A stretch of DNA of 64,000 bases from Mycobacterium sp. E787 (GCF_001668725.1 NZ_LZKL01000132.1:1-64000); one strand, 5' to 3'; positions 42,332 to 51,016 are shown, numbered from the stretch's first letter. Notes: generated by a model not told the origin, from the letters alone. Numbers and translations: made by a program.

Positions 42332-43672
42332 ATGGGCGCGCTACCGGCCGGGCGGCATTATTTCCGTGGCGACGACGGCTACGAGCCCGCCCGCCGAGCC
42401 ACGGTGTGGCACCAAAAGGTGCCCGACCGGTACCCGGAGCTGATCGTCGCGGCCCGCGACGCCGACGACATCATCGCCGGCCTGCGCTATGCCAAGGCCA
42501 ACGGGCACAAGGTCAACGTCGTCTCCGGTGGGCACAGCTTCGCGGCCAGCCATCTCCGCGACGGCTCGGTGCTGCTCGACGTCGGCCGCCTGGATCACGC
42601 CACGATCGACGCCGAGAAAATGACCGCAGTCGTCGGGCCGGGCAAGGGCGGCAGCCTGCTGATGGCCGACCTGGAGGCGCAGAACCTGTTCTTTCCGGGC
42701 GGCCACTGCAAGGGCGTCTGCCTCGGCGGTTACCTGCTGCAGGGCGGATACGGCTGGAACAGCCGCGTCTACGGCCCGGCGTGCGAGAGCGTCGTCGGGC
42801 TCGACGTCGTCACCGCCGACGGACAACAGATCCACTGCGACGCCGACAATCATCCCGAACTCTACTTTGCCGCCCGCGGGGCCGGGCCCGGCTTTTTCGG
42901 CGTGGTCACGTCGTTCCACCTCAAGCTGTACCCGCGCCCGGCCGCCTGCGGCACCAGCGTCTACGTCTACCCGTGGGACGTCGCCGACGAGGTCTACACC
43001 TGGGCCCGCGGCATCAGCGCCGAAGTGGACCGCCGCGTCGAGATGCAGGCCATCGCGACCCGCAGCCTCCCCGAGATGGGCATCGACAGCCCCGGCATCG
43101 CGTTCGCCTCGCCGGCGTTCGCCGACTCCGAAGAGGAAGCCCGAGAGGCCCTCGCGATATTCGAGACCTGCCCGGTGGCGGATCGGGCGGTGCTGAAAGT
43201 TCCTTACCTGCCGAGCGATCTGCCCACCTGGTATGCCGCCGTGATGACCCACTACCTCGACGATTACCGCTACACCGCGGACAACATGTGGACCTCGGCG
43301 TCGGCGGGCGAGTTGCTGCCGGGCATCCACAAGATCCTCGACACCATGCCGCCGGCTCCCTCCCACTTCCTGTGGCTGAACTGGGGCCCGTCGCCGGCCC
43401 GGCAGGACATGGCCTACAGCATCGAGGACGAGATCTACCTGGCCCTGTACGGGTCGTGGAAGGACGCCGCCGACGACGACAAGTACGGCGACTGGGCCGG
43501 ATCCAACATGGCGGCGATGTCCGATCTGGCCACCGGAATTCAGCTCGCCGACGAGAACCTCGGCCAACGACCGGCGAGGTTCGCCACCGACGCGGCCATG
43601 GCGCGGCTCGACGAAGCGCGCGCCACCTATGACCCTGACGGCCTCTTCAACGCGTGGATGGGACGACTGTAG
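42332..43672 (+). CDS. FAD-linked oxidase of the berberine-bridge/PCMH family (Rv1774-like)
   Basis: This 446-residue protein has a PCMH FAD-binding domain (VVSGGHSFAASH; FFPGGHCKGVCLGGYL; GAGPGFFGVVTSFHLKL) and a C-terminal BBE domain (ARATYDPDGLFN). H68 and C126 are at the positions used for bicovalent 8-alpha-histidyl/6-S-cysteinyl FAD attachment. No signal peptide is visible. AGGAG precedes the ATG. Size and neighbours equal Rv1774 of M. tuberculosis as I recall it. It oxidises an alcohol or phenolic/glycosidic substrate with O2. The stop TAG is followed directly by the next ATG. Confidence 0.9.
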   Translation: MGALPAGRHYFRGDDGYEPARRATVWHQKVPDRYPELIVAARDADDIIAGLRYAKANGHKVNVVSGGHSFAASHLRDGSVLLDVGRLDHATIDAEKMTAVVGPGKGGSLLMADLEAQNLFFPGGHCKGVCLGGYLLQGGYGWNSRVYGPACESVVGLDVVTADGQQIHCDADNHPELYFAARGAGPGFFGVVTSFHLKLYPRPAACGTSVYVYPWDVADEVYTWARGISAEVDRRVEMQAIATRSLPEMGIDSPGIAFASPAFADSEEEAREALAIFETCPVADRAVLKVPYLPSDLPTWYAAVMTHYLDDYRYTADNMWTSASAGELLPGIHKILDTMPPAPSHFLWLNWGPSPARQDMAYSIEDEIYLALYGSWKDAADDDKYGDWAGSNMAAMSDLATGIQLADENLGQRPARFATDAAMARLDEARATYDPDGLFNAWMGRL

Positions 43673-44491
43673 ATGACCGGCGACCTCTACCTCGGCTACC
43701 GCAACGACGACGCGAACACGCCCTTCGGCAAGTTCTTCCGACCCGAAATGGCCCCGCTGCCAACGCATGTCGTCGAGGCGCTACAGCATGGCCCGCAAGG
43801 GGGGATGGCCTTGTCGGCGTTCGAGGACGCGGCCGAGGTCGCCGGGGAGGGCTACCAGCAGACCGAGAACGGCTACGGCGTCCTCGAAGACGGCAGCTAT
43901 CAGGTGTCGGTGCGCACCGAGATGCCCGGAGTCACCCCGGCGATGTGGTGCTGGTGGTTCGGTTGGCACGGCTGCGACACCCGCCGCTACAAGCTGTGGC
44001 ATCCGCGCGCGCACCTGTCGGCCGCCTGGAAGGACGGCGACGACGTTGCGGCCGGCGATCGTCGGGGCGCCCGGCGCTACATCGGTCGCTGGTCGATGAT
44101 CACCGAGTACATCGGCTCCACGATGCTCAATGGCGCAATCCAATTCGTCGCCCCTACCGAGCTGGGCTGCCCACCCGACGGCGACGATGCGGTAGCGATT
44201 TGTGCCCGCTTGGGCGCCGCGGACGCACCGGTGGATGTCGGGTGGTTCATCCATCACATCAGATCTACGCCCGGCGGCGCGGAGATGCGGTCGCGGTTCT
44301 GGATGGGCGGACCGCACATCGCCGTCCGCAACGCCCCGGACATCGCGTCCAGCGCGGTGCGGCCCATCGCGTCACGGCTCTTCGGCGACCCGGTGGCCAG
44401 CGGCCGCAATCTGCTGGTGCACTGCGCCCAGGAGATGAACCACCTCGCCGGATTCCTGCCCGAGCTCTACGAACGCTTCGGCGACGAGTAG
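43673..44491 (+). CDS. PhlG-like (2,4-diacetylphloroglucinol hydrolase family) protein (Rv1775-like)
   Basis: This 272-residue protein has the DAPG-hydrolase signature: E-M-P-G-V-T-P-A-M-W-x-W-W-F-G-W-H, RYKLWHPRAHLSAAW, and later VHCAQEMNHLAGFLPELY with His and Glu residues able to hold zinc. PhlG enzymes hydrolyse the aryl-acyl C-C bond of acylphloroglucinols. Transcribed directly behind the FAD-linked oxidase, it may cleave the oxidised product. The length equals Rv1775 as I recall it. The actual mycobacterial substrate is unknown. Confidence 0.85.
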   Translation: MTGDLYLGYRNDDANTPFGKFFRPEMAPLPTHVVEALQHGPQGGMALSAFEDAAEVAGEGYQQTENGYGVLEDGSYQVSVRTEMPGVTPAMWCWWFGWHGCDTRRYKLWHPRAHLSAAWKDGDDVAAGDRRGARRYIGRWSMITEYIGSTMLNGAIQFVAPTELGCPPDGDDAVAICARLGAADAPVDVGWFIHHIRSTPGGAEMRSRFWMGGPHIAVRNAPDIASSAVRPIASRLFGDPVASGRNLLVHCAQEMNHLAGFLPELYERFGDE

Positions 44492-44505
44492 CTTGTCTCG
44501 CCGGG

Positions 44506-44519
44506 TGCGCGAAAGCGCA
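44506..44519. terminator. GNRA-loop hairpin between convergent genes
   Basis: TGCGC-GAAA-GCGCA forms a short stable hairpin 15 bp after the PhlG-like stop, in the gap to the convergent DUF6941-like gene. There is no U-tract, as is usual for mycobacterial terminators. Assignment as a terminator is tentative. Confidence 0.3.
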
Positions 44520-44560
44520 ACGGGCTGCGCGTTTCTCGAGTGGCGACCGCTTCTTCGCGG

Positions 44561-45010
44561 CTATGCGGGCCCGGCCGGCGGATGCGGGGTACCGAGGACG
44601 ACGAACGCCTCGACCACTGTCGCCTGCTCGAAACCCTCGACTTCCACCCGCCACTCGTAGATCCCCGGCTCCAGCGGGATGCCGCCCGGAATGTTGAGCG
44701 TGAGCGGCATGCGAACCGACGTGCCGTGGATCGCTCCCGGCGGCCGCCCGGCCTCAGCCGAGGCTTCAAAGGAGATCCGTTGGGCTCCCTGGGTTCCCCT
44801 GACCACCACAGGTTCACCGTCGGTGGTCAACAGCTGGCACGACAGCTTGTGCGGTTTGTTGGTCTCGTCCCAGTCGATGTCCAGGAACATCACCAAAGCG
44901 AAAGGGGGAGTAGGCGTTTGGCACTGCCGCCAGCCGAGCCCGAGGGCATGGACCTTCCCGGATTGGGCGTCGGCCTGGGCCGCGTCGGCGAGAAACAGGC
45001 TGATTTTCAT
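44561..45010 (-). CDS. DUF6941-like conserved protein (Rv1778c-like)
   Basis: This 149-residue predominantly beta protein opens MKISLFLADAAQAD and GKVHALGLGWRQCQTPTPPFALV, then has an Ig-like segment GIPLEPGIYEWRVEVEG. The pattern fits the DUF6941 family of small actinobacterial beta-sandwich proteins. Its length and place after the PhlG-like gene match Rv1778c as I recall it. The Rv1776c-Rv1777 (TetR-cyp144) pair that lies between them in M. tuberculosis is absent here. The function is unknown. Confidence 0.75.
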   Translation of the reverse strand: MKISLFLADAAQADAQSGKVHALGLGWRQCQTPTPPFALVMFLDIDWDETNKPHKLSCQLLTTDGEPVVVRGTQGAQRISFEASAEAGRPPGAIHGTSVRMPLTLNIPGGIPLEPGIYEWRVEVEGFEQATVVEAFVVLGTPHPPAGPA

Positions 45011-45186
45011 GCGTCGGCCGGACCCACGGTCGCCCTCGCGGTTCTCACCGCGAGATCCTGCCCTGCCATCGCCGCCGCCTCACCGGATCCAGGTGCCCTA
45101 CCCATTGTCGGGAGGATCATACCTTCGCGTGGATCAGCGACGGCGGCCGCGCATCAGCCGGGCCGTCCGGCGCGGCTGTCTTCTCG

Positions 45187-45537
45187 CTACGCGCCGCTGG
45201 GCTTCGGCGCGGGGCTCTCGTCCTCGGTTTGGGAGAGTTTTTCGGGGCAATAGGCCGACGCCGCTATTGCCGCGAACTTGGCGGCGCCCGGGCCCTGGAA
45301 GCCAGGATTCTTGTCCTGCAGGGCTTTGACGATTTCCTCGCCCGTCATCCCGTCGTCGGCCGACTTGCACACTTGCTTGCCGGCGGTGATCGCGCGGTCG
45401 GCGTTGAGGTACGTCAGCCCGGCTTGGCTGAGGGCGTTGAGGAAGGCTTGATCTTTGGGGGTCGGGTCGTCGGCGTAGGCAGGGGCGGCCGTCCCGATCA
45501 CCACGGCGGCGCCGGCCATCAACAGCACGAGTTTCAT
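45187..45537 (-). CDS. secreted DUF732 protein
   Basis: This 116-residue protein has a Sec signal peptide (MKLVLLMAGAAVVIGTAAPA, cleavage after AYA). The mature part, DPTPKDQAFLNALSQAGLTY with a Cys pair (VCKSADDG and AYCPEKL), is diagnostic of mycobacterial DUF732 proteins. The C-terminus is a Pro/Ser/Glu-rich tail. These small secreted proteins are abundant in mycobacteria and of unknown role. Confidence 0.9.
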   Translation of the reverse strand: MKLVLLMAGAAVVIGTAAPAYADDPTPKDQAFLNALSQAGLTYLNADRAITAGKQVCKSADDGMTGEEIVKALQDKNPGFQGPGAAKFAAIAASAYCPEKLSQTEDESPAPKPSGA

Positions 45538-45660
45538 AGTTCCGTGATTGTTCCAAATCGGCGATGAGCGTGCATCCTTCGTGGCCGAACGGCACCTAAA
45601 CGGAGCCGGACCGAACGGTGAACTCCCGGTGATCCGAACCGCCCTGTCCACCAACGCCGA

Positions 45661-47493
45661 TCACTTCCCGGGAGGCAGCTGCCGGGGGCCGTCGGGACCG
45701 CGCAACTCGCCCGGGCCCTCCCGCTGGGTCAGCTCGCCCGTGCGGTCGCCCTCGGCGGACCCCAGCGTCGGGCGCCCGGCGTCTCCCGCGGCCACCGCCC
45801 GCACCGACGAGCGTTGCCGGCGGCTTCCCACCCCATGACGGGCCCCGGCACCGCCGTGCTCGCGCGACGACGGGATCCGGTCCGTCGCGGAGCCCTGCGC
45901 GCCCGGCCGCGCGTGCCCGCCGCTCTGGGTGCTTTCGGAGTCGAACGTCACCTTGTGGGTGCGCCTGAGCGAGAAGGTGATCTCCTCGACCTCTTCGAAC
46001 ACCTGACGCGCCGTGCGCAGCGGCTGCGTCGTGTTGTCGATCACGCGCGCGACGAACGGGGGCACCAGCGGGCGAATCCAGCGAGCCGCGGCCCTGGTCG
46101 CATCGGGGATGAACGGAATCAGGGGTGTCGCCCGCTCCCCGTGCGGTTCGTGGAGTTCGACCTCGACGTCCGGCTCGAACGGCACGGGCACGTTCTCGAC
46201 GACCGCTCCGGCGACCGCTTCCTCGACGGCGGGAGGCCCGGGGGTGGGTGGGGCGATGGCCAGGCTGGCCGCCTCCGCTTCCGCGGCGATCGGCAGGTAC
46301 ATGTCGTCCTCCGCCGGCCCGGACGCCCGGTGCGACGCGAAACGCACCGGGGCATCGAGGGCTTCCATCACCCGCCGGCGCTGGTGTTCGCGGTCGATCT
46401 CGGTCTGAGCCTCGACGGCAAGCCGGGCCTGCGTGAGTTGGTGCTCGGCCCACATGATTTCGGCCTCGCGGCGGACCTGCGCCCGCTTGATCGCGATCGC
46501 GGTGTCGGCCTCCAGCTCGGCGCGCTCCTGGTCCGCCCGCGCCGTGGCGTGACGGTCGTGGGTCGTCTCGCCGCGCCACAGCCGCAGGATCAGTGGCAGC
46601 AGGCAAAGGAGCGCGAAGAAAGCGATCGTCACCAGCCGCAGCGCCAACGCGCCCGCGCTGGCGGACGTCAGGTCGTTCAGGGCCACCCAGCGCGCGCCCA
46701 GGCCACGGCCGGCGTCGGCGACCACCTGATGCCGGGCCTGGGCCAACGCCAGCTCGTCGCGGGAGATCCTGGCGTCCAACTCGGGTGCCCGGCCGTCACG
46801 TGCCGCCAGCGCGTTGTCCAGCTCGTGCTGCGCGTCGGCGAGAAGCTCGTTCGCCGTTCGGGTTTCGGGCCCGGACCCGGGAACGCCGGTGATCCGGGTC
46901 TGCGGGCAGGCCGGCGTCGGGTTGTATTCGCAGCGCGCCACGACGAGGGCCTGGTCCTGATGCTCGCGGGCGCGCTCGACGGCCCGGTCCAGCGCACCGC
47001 GTGCGTCCTTGGCCTGTTCCAGCGCCGCCGACGCCTGCGCGACGGCCGGCGCCACGTCGGCGCCGCGCAACGCCCGTTCGTCGAGGCGGTGGTCGATCGA
47101 GCTGGCAAAGAGGACGAGCGCGGCGAGCTCGCCGACGACGCCGCCCAGCGCCACCGCGACGGCCGCCCGTCCCGCGATGCCGGGCCGGCGGCGGTCGGGG
47201 CCGCCGGCGGTCGCGCGCATGACCGCGGCCACCAGCAGGCCGAAGACCAGCGTCAGCGGCACGACGGCGACCATGGGCCACCGTGCCGCCTCGCTCACCG
47301 CCAGTCCGGCGACCAGCCACGCCAGCAGGGCGCCGAGCAGCACGACGGCGCCCGCCACCGCGTGGGTGGACCGTTCGTGGCGCTCACCGAGTTCGCGCCA
47401 GTGCCCGCCGCCCAGCCAGGTCAGGGGTCCCTCTATCCGCGACACGAACGAGCGTGGCTGCGCGATTGGCTCGGTATTTTTCTGGGCGCACAT
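45661..47493 (-). CDS. DUF4407 membrane protein (Rv1779c-like)
   Basis: This protein of about 610 residues starts at ATG 47493 (MCAQKNTEP). It has a pair of N-terminal membrane helices, a third and fourth near residues 110-145, an extracytoplasmic helical domain (AALEQAKDARGALDRAVERAR; CEYNPTPACP with two Cys), another membrane helix (LRLVTIAFFALLCLLPLIL), then a long cytoplasmic coiled coil (RADQERAELEADTAIAIKRA) and a low-complexity basic/acidic tail. This layout is DUF4407. Position matches Rv1779c as I recall it. The function is unknown; a mechanosensing or scaffold role is only speculation. Confidence 0.82.
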   Translation of the reverse strand: MCAQKNTEPIAQPRSFVSRIEGPLTWLGGGHWRELGERHERSTHAVAGAVVLLGALLAWLVAGLAVSEAARWPMVAVVPLTLVFGLLVAAVMRATAGGPDRRRPGIAGRAAVAVALGGVVGELAALVLFASSIDHRLDERALRGADVAPAVAQASAALEQAKDARGALDRAVERAREHQDQALVVARCEYNPTPACPQTRITGVPGSGPETRTANELLADAQHELDNALAARDGRAPELDARISRDELALAQARHQVVADAGRGLGARWVALNDLTSASAGALALRLVTIAFFALLCLLPLILRLWRGETTHDRHATARADQERAELEADTAIAIKRAQVRREAEIMWAEHQLTQARLAVEAQTEIDREHQRRRVMEALDAPVRFASHRASGPAEDDMYLPIAAEAEAASLAIAPPTPGPPAVEEAVAGAVVENVPVPFEPDVEVELHEPHGERATPLIPFIPDATRAAARWIRPLVPPFVARVIDNTTQPLRTARQVFEEVEEITFSLRRTHKVTFDSESTQSGGHARPGAQGSATDRIPSSREHGGAGARHGVGSRRQRSSVRAVAAGDAGRPTLGSAEGDRTGELTQREGPGELRGPDGPRQLPPGK

Positions 47494-47728
47494 CAGCTCC
47501 AAACACCTCCAAGTCAGTCCAGCGTCCCAGGCCGGCGGCCGACACACCGAATCGAAGCGCCACGTGTGTGGTCAGCTTCACAGCGCGCGTGGTGGTTGCG
47601 GATCACATCCTCGTGATACCGATCGGCCCCGCCCGGTCCTGCTCCCGGGCCGCCTCCGCCGCGAAATTGCTGCGACGCGAGCGGATACAGCGGCCGTTCC
47701 GGCAGGGGACGTGAGACGGTATAAGCCT

Positions 47729-48286
47729 ATGCAAAATCGCGATTATGTCACCTACGAAGAGTTCGGCCGCAGATTCTTCGAGGTCGCGGTCACCCCCGAG
47801 CGTGTCGCCGCAGCGTTCGCCGACATTGCCGGCAACGAGTTCGCCATGGAGCCGATCGCTCAGGGCCCGGGCGGCATCGCCAAGGTGAGCGCCAACGTCA
47901 AGATCCAGGACCCCAAGGTGACCCGCCGGCTGGGCGACGACATCACGTTCGTCATCCACATCCCGCTGTCGATCGATCTGCTGCTGGACCTGCGGCTGGA
48001 CAAACAGCGGTTCGTGGTCTCCGGCGACATCGGGCTGCGCGCCACGGCGCGCGCCGCCGAGCCCCTGCTACTGATCGTCGACGTCGCCAAGCCGCGGCCG
48101 TCCGACATCACCGTCAATGTGTCGTCGAGGTCCTTCCGCGGCGAGGTGCTGCGCATCCTGGCCGGCGTCGACGGCGAGATCCGTCGCTTCATCGCCGCGT
48201 ACGTCGCCGAGGAAATCGACTCGCCGCAATCCCAGGCCGCGCAGGTCATCGATGTGGCTCACCAGCTGGAGGAGGCCTGGCCCTAG
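47729..48286 (+). CDS. conserved mycobacterial protein (Rv1780-like)
   Basis: This 185-residue soluble alpha/beta protein (YEEFGRRFFEVAVTPERVAAAFADIAG; ITFVIHIPLSIDLLLDLRLDKQRF; SFRGEVLRILAGVDGEI) starts at ATG 47729. The fold suggests a lipid- or ligand-binding beta surface, but no family was recognised with confidence. Size and position beside the DUF4407 gene match Rv1780 as I recall it. It is divergent from the DUF4407 gene, with a 235-bp gap in which no other element was recognised. Confidence 0.72.
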   Translation: MQNRDYVTYEEFGRRFFEVAVTPERVAAAFADIAGNEFAMEPIAQGPGGIAKVSANVKIQDPKVTRRLGDDITFVIHIPLSIDLLLDLRLDKQRFVVSGDIGLRATARAAEPLLLIVDVAKPRPSDITVNVSSRSFRGEVLRILAGVDGEIRRFIAAYVAEEIDSPQSQAAQVIDVAHQLEEAWP

Positions 48287-48390
48287 CAGCGGGTCGCCAC
48301 CCTGAGGCTGTCGGCCCGCGGTCGCGTTTACCTCTTCGTCGGAGCCGGGTATGCGGTGGCTACAGCGACCGTCTCACGAGGAGCGAAGAC

Positions 48391-48819
48391 TTGGCACGAG
48401 TAGATGTTTCGATGGCATCCGATGTGGAACCCGAGACGGCCTGGAAGCTCGCCTCCGACCTGCGTCGATTCGATGAGTGGCTGACGATTTTCGGCGGCTG
48501 GCGCGGGCCGGTTCCCTCGACCATCGAGAAGGGCACCTGCGTGTCGTCGTGCATCAAGGTCAAGGGCTTCCGCAACATCATCCACTGGGAAGTCACCTGT
48601 TATGACGCACCGGAATCGATTGAGCTGCAAGGCCGCGGCCGGGGTGGGATCCGGATCGCCGTCGGGGTGACCATTTCCGACGACCATCCCGGATCGAAGT
48701 TTCACCTCACCGCGGACCTGAGGGGCGGGGTGCTCAGCGGGCCCGTCGGGGGGTTGGTCGCCAGGGTGGTGCGATCCGACATCCGCACTTCGGTCAACAA
48801 CCTGGCGTCCATGCAGTAA
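48391..48819 (+). CDS. SRPBCC (Rv0910-toxin-like) protein
   Basis: This 142-residue START/SRPBCC-fold protein has ETAWKLASDLRRFDEWLTIFGGWRG, KGTCVSSCIKVKGFRNIIHW and GGVLSGPVGGLVARVVRSDI. It resembles Rv0910, described as the toxin of the Rv0909-Rv0910 pair in M. tuberculosis. It starts with TTG behind GAGGAG. No Rv0909-like antitoxin frame was found on either side, so a toxin role should not be assumed. Many SRPBCC proteins bind lipids or polyketides. Confidence 0.8.
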   Translation: MARVDVSMASDVEPETAWKLASDLRRFDEWLTIFGGWRGPVPSTIEKGTCVSSCIKVKGFRNIIHWEVTCYDAPESIELQGRGRGGIRIAVGVTISDDHPGSKFHLTADLRGGVLSGPVGGLVARVVRSDIRTSVNNLASMQ

Positions 48820-48826
48820 GCGACGA

Positions 48827-49072
48827 TTACGGGGTCGGCCGGCGCGTCCCCCAGCCCCTTTCGGCGTCGCGAAACCGCCTGCCGTCCATGACAAGCCAGG
48901 CCAGGCCGGCCCCGAAGGCCAGCAACCCGGTGATCGCGGCGGCCGCGCCGGCACCGGCCTGGCCGAGGGCGAAATTCGTCACGCAGACCGCGGACGCCAC
49001 CACGGCGATCCCGACGACGACGAGCCCCGGCGAGCGCTCCGCGTTTCCGCGGGCGCGCGTGCTGTGCTTCAT
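48827..49072 (-). CDS. small two-helix membrane protein, UsfY-like
   Basis: This 81-residue protein has a short basic N-terminus, two membrane segments (LVVVGIAVVASAVCVTNFAL and AAAAITGLLAFGAGLAWLV) and a basic tail (GRRFRDAERGW). The layout is like UsfY proteins linked to SigF regulons, but similarity is only judged by pattern. It starts at ATG 49072. It converges on the SRPBCC gene. Confidence 0.5.
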   Translation of the reverse strand: MKHSTRARGNAERSPGLVVVGIAVVASAVCVTNFALGQAGAGAAAAITGLLAFGAGLAWLVMDGRRFRDAERGWGTRRPTP

Positions 49073-49160
49073 GAGCGTCCCCCTCAGATGTCGCGTTTCG
49101 TTGAACCGCTTGTGTGCGGCTACCCGAAACACCATCTGGGAAAACGACTTCGGGCGGCGA

Positions 49161-50990
49161 CTACAGCGTCTGGTGCCGCCCGAAGTACTTGTGGTCCTCG
49201 CTGTAGCCGCCGTAACCGCTGCCGATGTCGCGGTAGTCGGCGACGAACTCGATTCCCTTGATCCACTTCACCAGCTTGAAGCCGTGCTGCAACTCGTTGC
49301 GCAGCCGCAGCGGCTTGCCGTGCATGTAGGGGAGCGGCTGGTCGTTCATGTTGTAGGCCAGCATCGTCATGTGGTGGTCCATCTGGCCGATGTGGTGGGC
49401 GTTGTAGTAGATCCCCCCGGTCGCGCCGAGGCCCATCGAATAGAACACCGCCCATTTCGCCTCGGGCAGCGGTTTGACGATGTCCATGATCGCCTTCATC
49501 TGCACGCCGCCCCACTTGGCCACGCCGGACCACGCCTGGATGCAGAAATGCTGGCTGATCTGCTCGTGGTAGGGCAGCGCCTTCAGGTCGTCGAGCGAGA
49601 ATTCCATCGGGTGCTCAACCAGGCCGTAGACCTTCAGCCGCCAGTCGCGAAAGTCGTTGGCGTCCAACTCTTTGTATTCGACGGTCTCCGGCAGGCGGCC
49701 GTTGCGCCAATGGTGGGGCGAGATGTCCTTCTCCGTGAAGGCGCCGGGCTTGGGGTCGAGCTGTTCGAGCATGCGCTGGAACGGGCCGACGAGCGCGTAC
49801 CCGACCCGCTGGACCACCCGGGGATGGCGAATGGTGAACGGCGTCGCCCACACCCACGCGACGGCCGTCACCACCATCGCCGCGACGAAGATCCCGAACC
49901 CCAGCCAGCTGTCGTCGTCGCGGGAGGCGAACATGTGGTTGAGGTTTCGCAGCGCACCGGTCGTCAAGACCATCGTCACGTGGACCAGGATGAAGAACAA
50001 AAAGTACACCAGCACAACGAAATGCAGCGAGCGCGCGTGCTGAATGCTCAGCCGCTTGCTGAGCCAGTGGACGCGCTGTGACAGTGCCGGCGACATGCCG
50101 AGGCCGGTGATCAACGCCGCCGGGGCGGCGATGAAGACGGTAGTGAAGTACGCCAGCAGCTGCAGGCCGTTGTAGGCGACCCACCCGTCGTCGGTCGGCC
50201 AGTCCAGCGACAGGTACTGAATCGCCACCGAAACGGCGTTGGGGAAGACGTCCCAGCTGGTGGGGACGATGTGCCGCCACTGGCCGGTGGCGAACAACAG
50301 CACGTAGAAGACCGCCCCGTTGAGCAGCCACAAAACGTCGATGCCGAGGTGCCACCACCGGGCCAGCCCGATGGAATGCCGGAATCCGGGCAACCCGAAT
50401 TGCGGTGGCAGCGCGACGGTGTCGGCGTTGGCGGTCCACAACTCGTCATCCGGGACCGGTGGGCCCACGCGCAGCCACTCGTCCTTGCCGGGGGTGGCGT
50501 TGCGGCTGAAGTAGAGCCGGGGATGGTCGCAAAGGATCTGGATCCCCGTTCTGATGATGAACATCATCATGAACAAGTTGAAGAAGTGGGTCCAGCCGAT
50601 CCACGCCGGCAGGCCCGGGCTGACGCCCGAATGGGTGTCGGTGCCGGGGTGACGCTGGATGAAGGCCTGCACCGCCGGCATGTTGTGCAGGCCTTTGCCG
50701 ATCGCCACCCCGACGACCAGCAGGGCAAAGCCGATCGGGATGAGCCAGAGCAGGTTGAACCACTTGTCGCGCCCGACGCGCAGCTTGGGGGCCGTCGCCC
50801 GCCTGGTGAGGTCGAAGCCGCCGCCGTAGGCCTCCACGTCGATGGTGTCCTCGGCCGTGTGTATCTCGTTGCGGTAGTCCGGGACATCCTTCAGCGGCGT
50901 GCCCGTGGCCAGGGTCGACACGGCGCCGTCCACTGCCGCCCGCCCCCCGGCCGACTCGACACGCGCGTCGCGGTGTTCGGTGTTCGTCAC
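49161..50990 (-). CDS. membrane-bound molybdopterin oxidoreductase fused to cytochrome b561-like domain
   Basis: This 609-residue protein has an N-terminal membrane domain (about 70-410) with several helices and many His residues (WTHFFNLFMMMFIIRTGI; ARWWHLGIDVLWLLNG; HARSLHFVVLVYFLFFILVHV) like a cytochrome b561/ferric-reductase module. A sulfite-oxidase fold domain (about 430-609) follows, with the Mo-ligand Cys483 in QHFCIQAWSGVAKWGG. It starts with GTG 50990. A TATTTT -10 box at 51003-50998 suggests a leaderless transcript. An inverted repeat ACCCC-AAAC-GGGGT lies just upstream. It probably links sulfite or sulfoxide chemistry to the quinone pool. Confidence 0.85.
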   Translation of the reverse strand: MTNTEHRDARVESAGGRAAVDGAVSTLATGTPLKDVPDYRNEIHTAEDTIDVEAYGGGFDLTRRATAPKLRVGRDKWFNLLWLIPIGFALLVVGVAIGKGLHNMPAVQAFIQRHPGTDTHSGVSPGLPAWIGWTHFFNLFMMMFIIRTGIQILCDHPRLYFSRNATPGKDEWLRVGPPVPDDELWTANADTVALPPQFGLPGFRHSIGLARWWHLGIDVLWLLNGAVFYVLLFATGQWRHIVPTSWDVFPNAVSVAIQYLSLDWPTDDGWVAYNGLQLLAYFTTVFIAAPAALITGLGMSPALSQRVHWLSKRLSIQHARSLHFVVLVYFLFFILVHVTMVLTTGALRNLNHMFASRDDDSWLGFGIFVAAMVVTAVAWVWATPFTIRHPRVVQRVGYALVGPFQRMLEQLDPKPGAFTEKDISPHHWRNGRLPETVEYKELDANDFRDWRLKVYGLVEHPMEFSLDDLKALPYHEQISQHFCIQAWSGVAKWGGVQMKAIMDIVKPLPEAKWAVFYSMGLGATGGIYYNAHHIGQMDHHMTMLAYNMNDQPLPYMHGKPLRLRNELQHGFKLVKWIKGIEFVADYRDIGSGYGGYSEDHKYFGRHQTL

Positions 50991-51002
50991 GCGGCCGAAA
51001 AT

Positions 51003-51016
51003 ACCCCAAACGGGGT
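51003..51016. promoter_or_regulatory. G/C-tract inverted repeat at sulfite-oxidase-fusion promoter
   Basis: ACCCC-AAAC-GGGGT has perfect arms with a 4-bp spacer, abutting the putative -10 box of the gene at 50990. It resembles in spacing and G-tracts the two CsoR/CstR-type sites at 38.2 kb but lacks the full TACCC/GGGTA arms. A regulatory link is a hypothesis. Confidence 0.35.
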
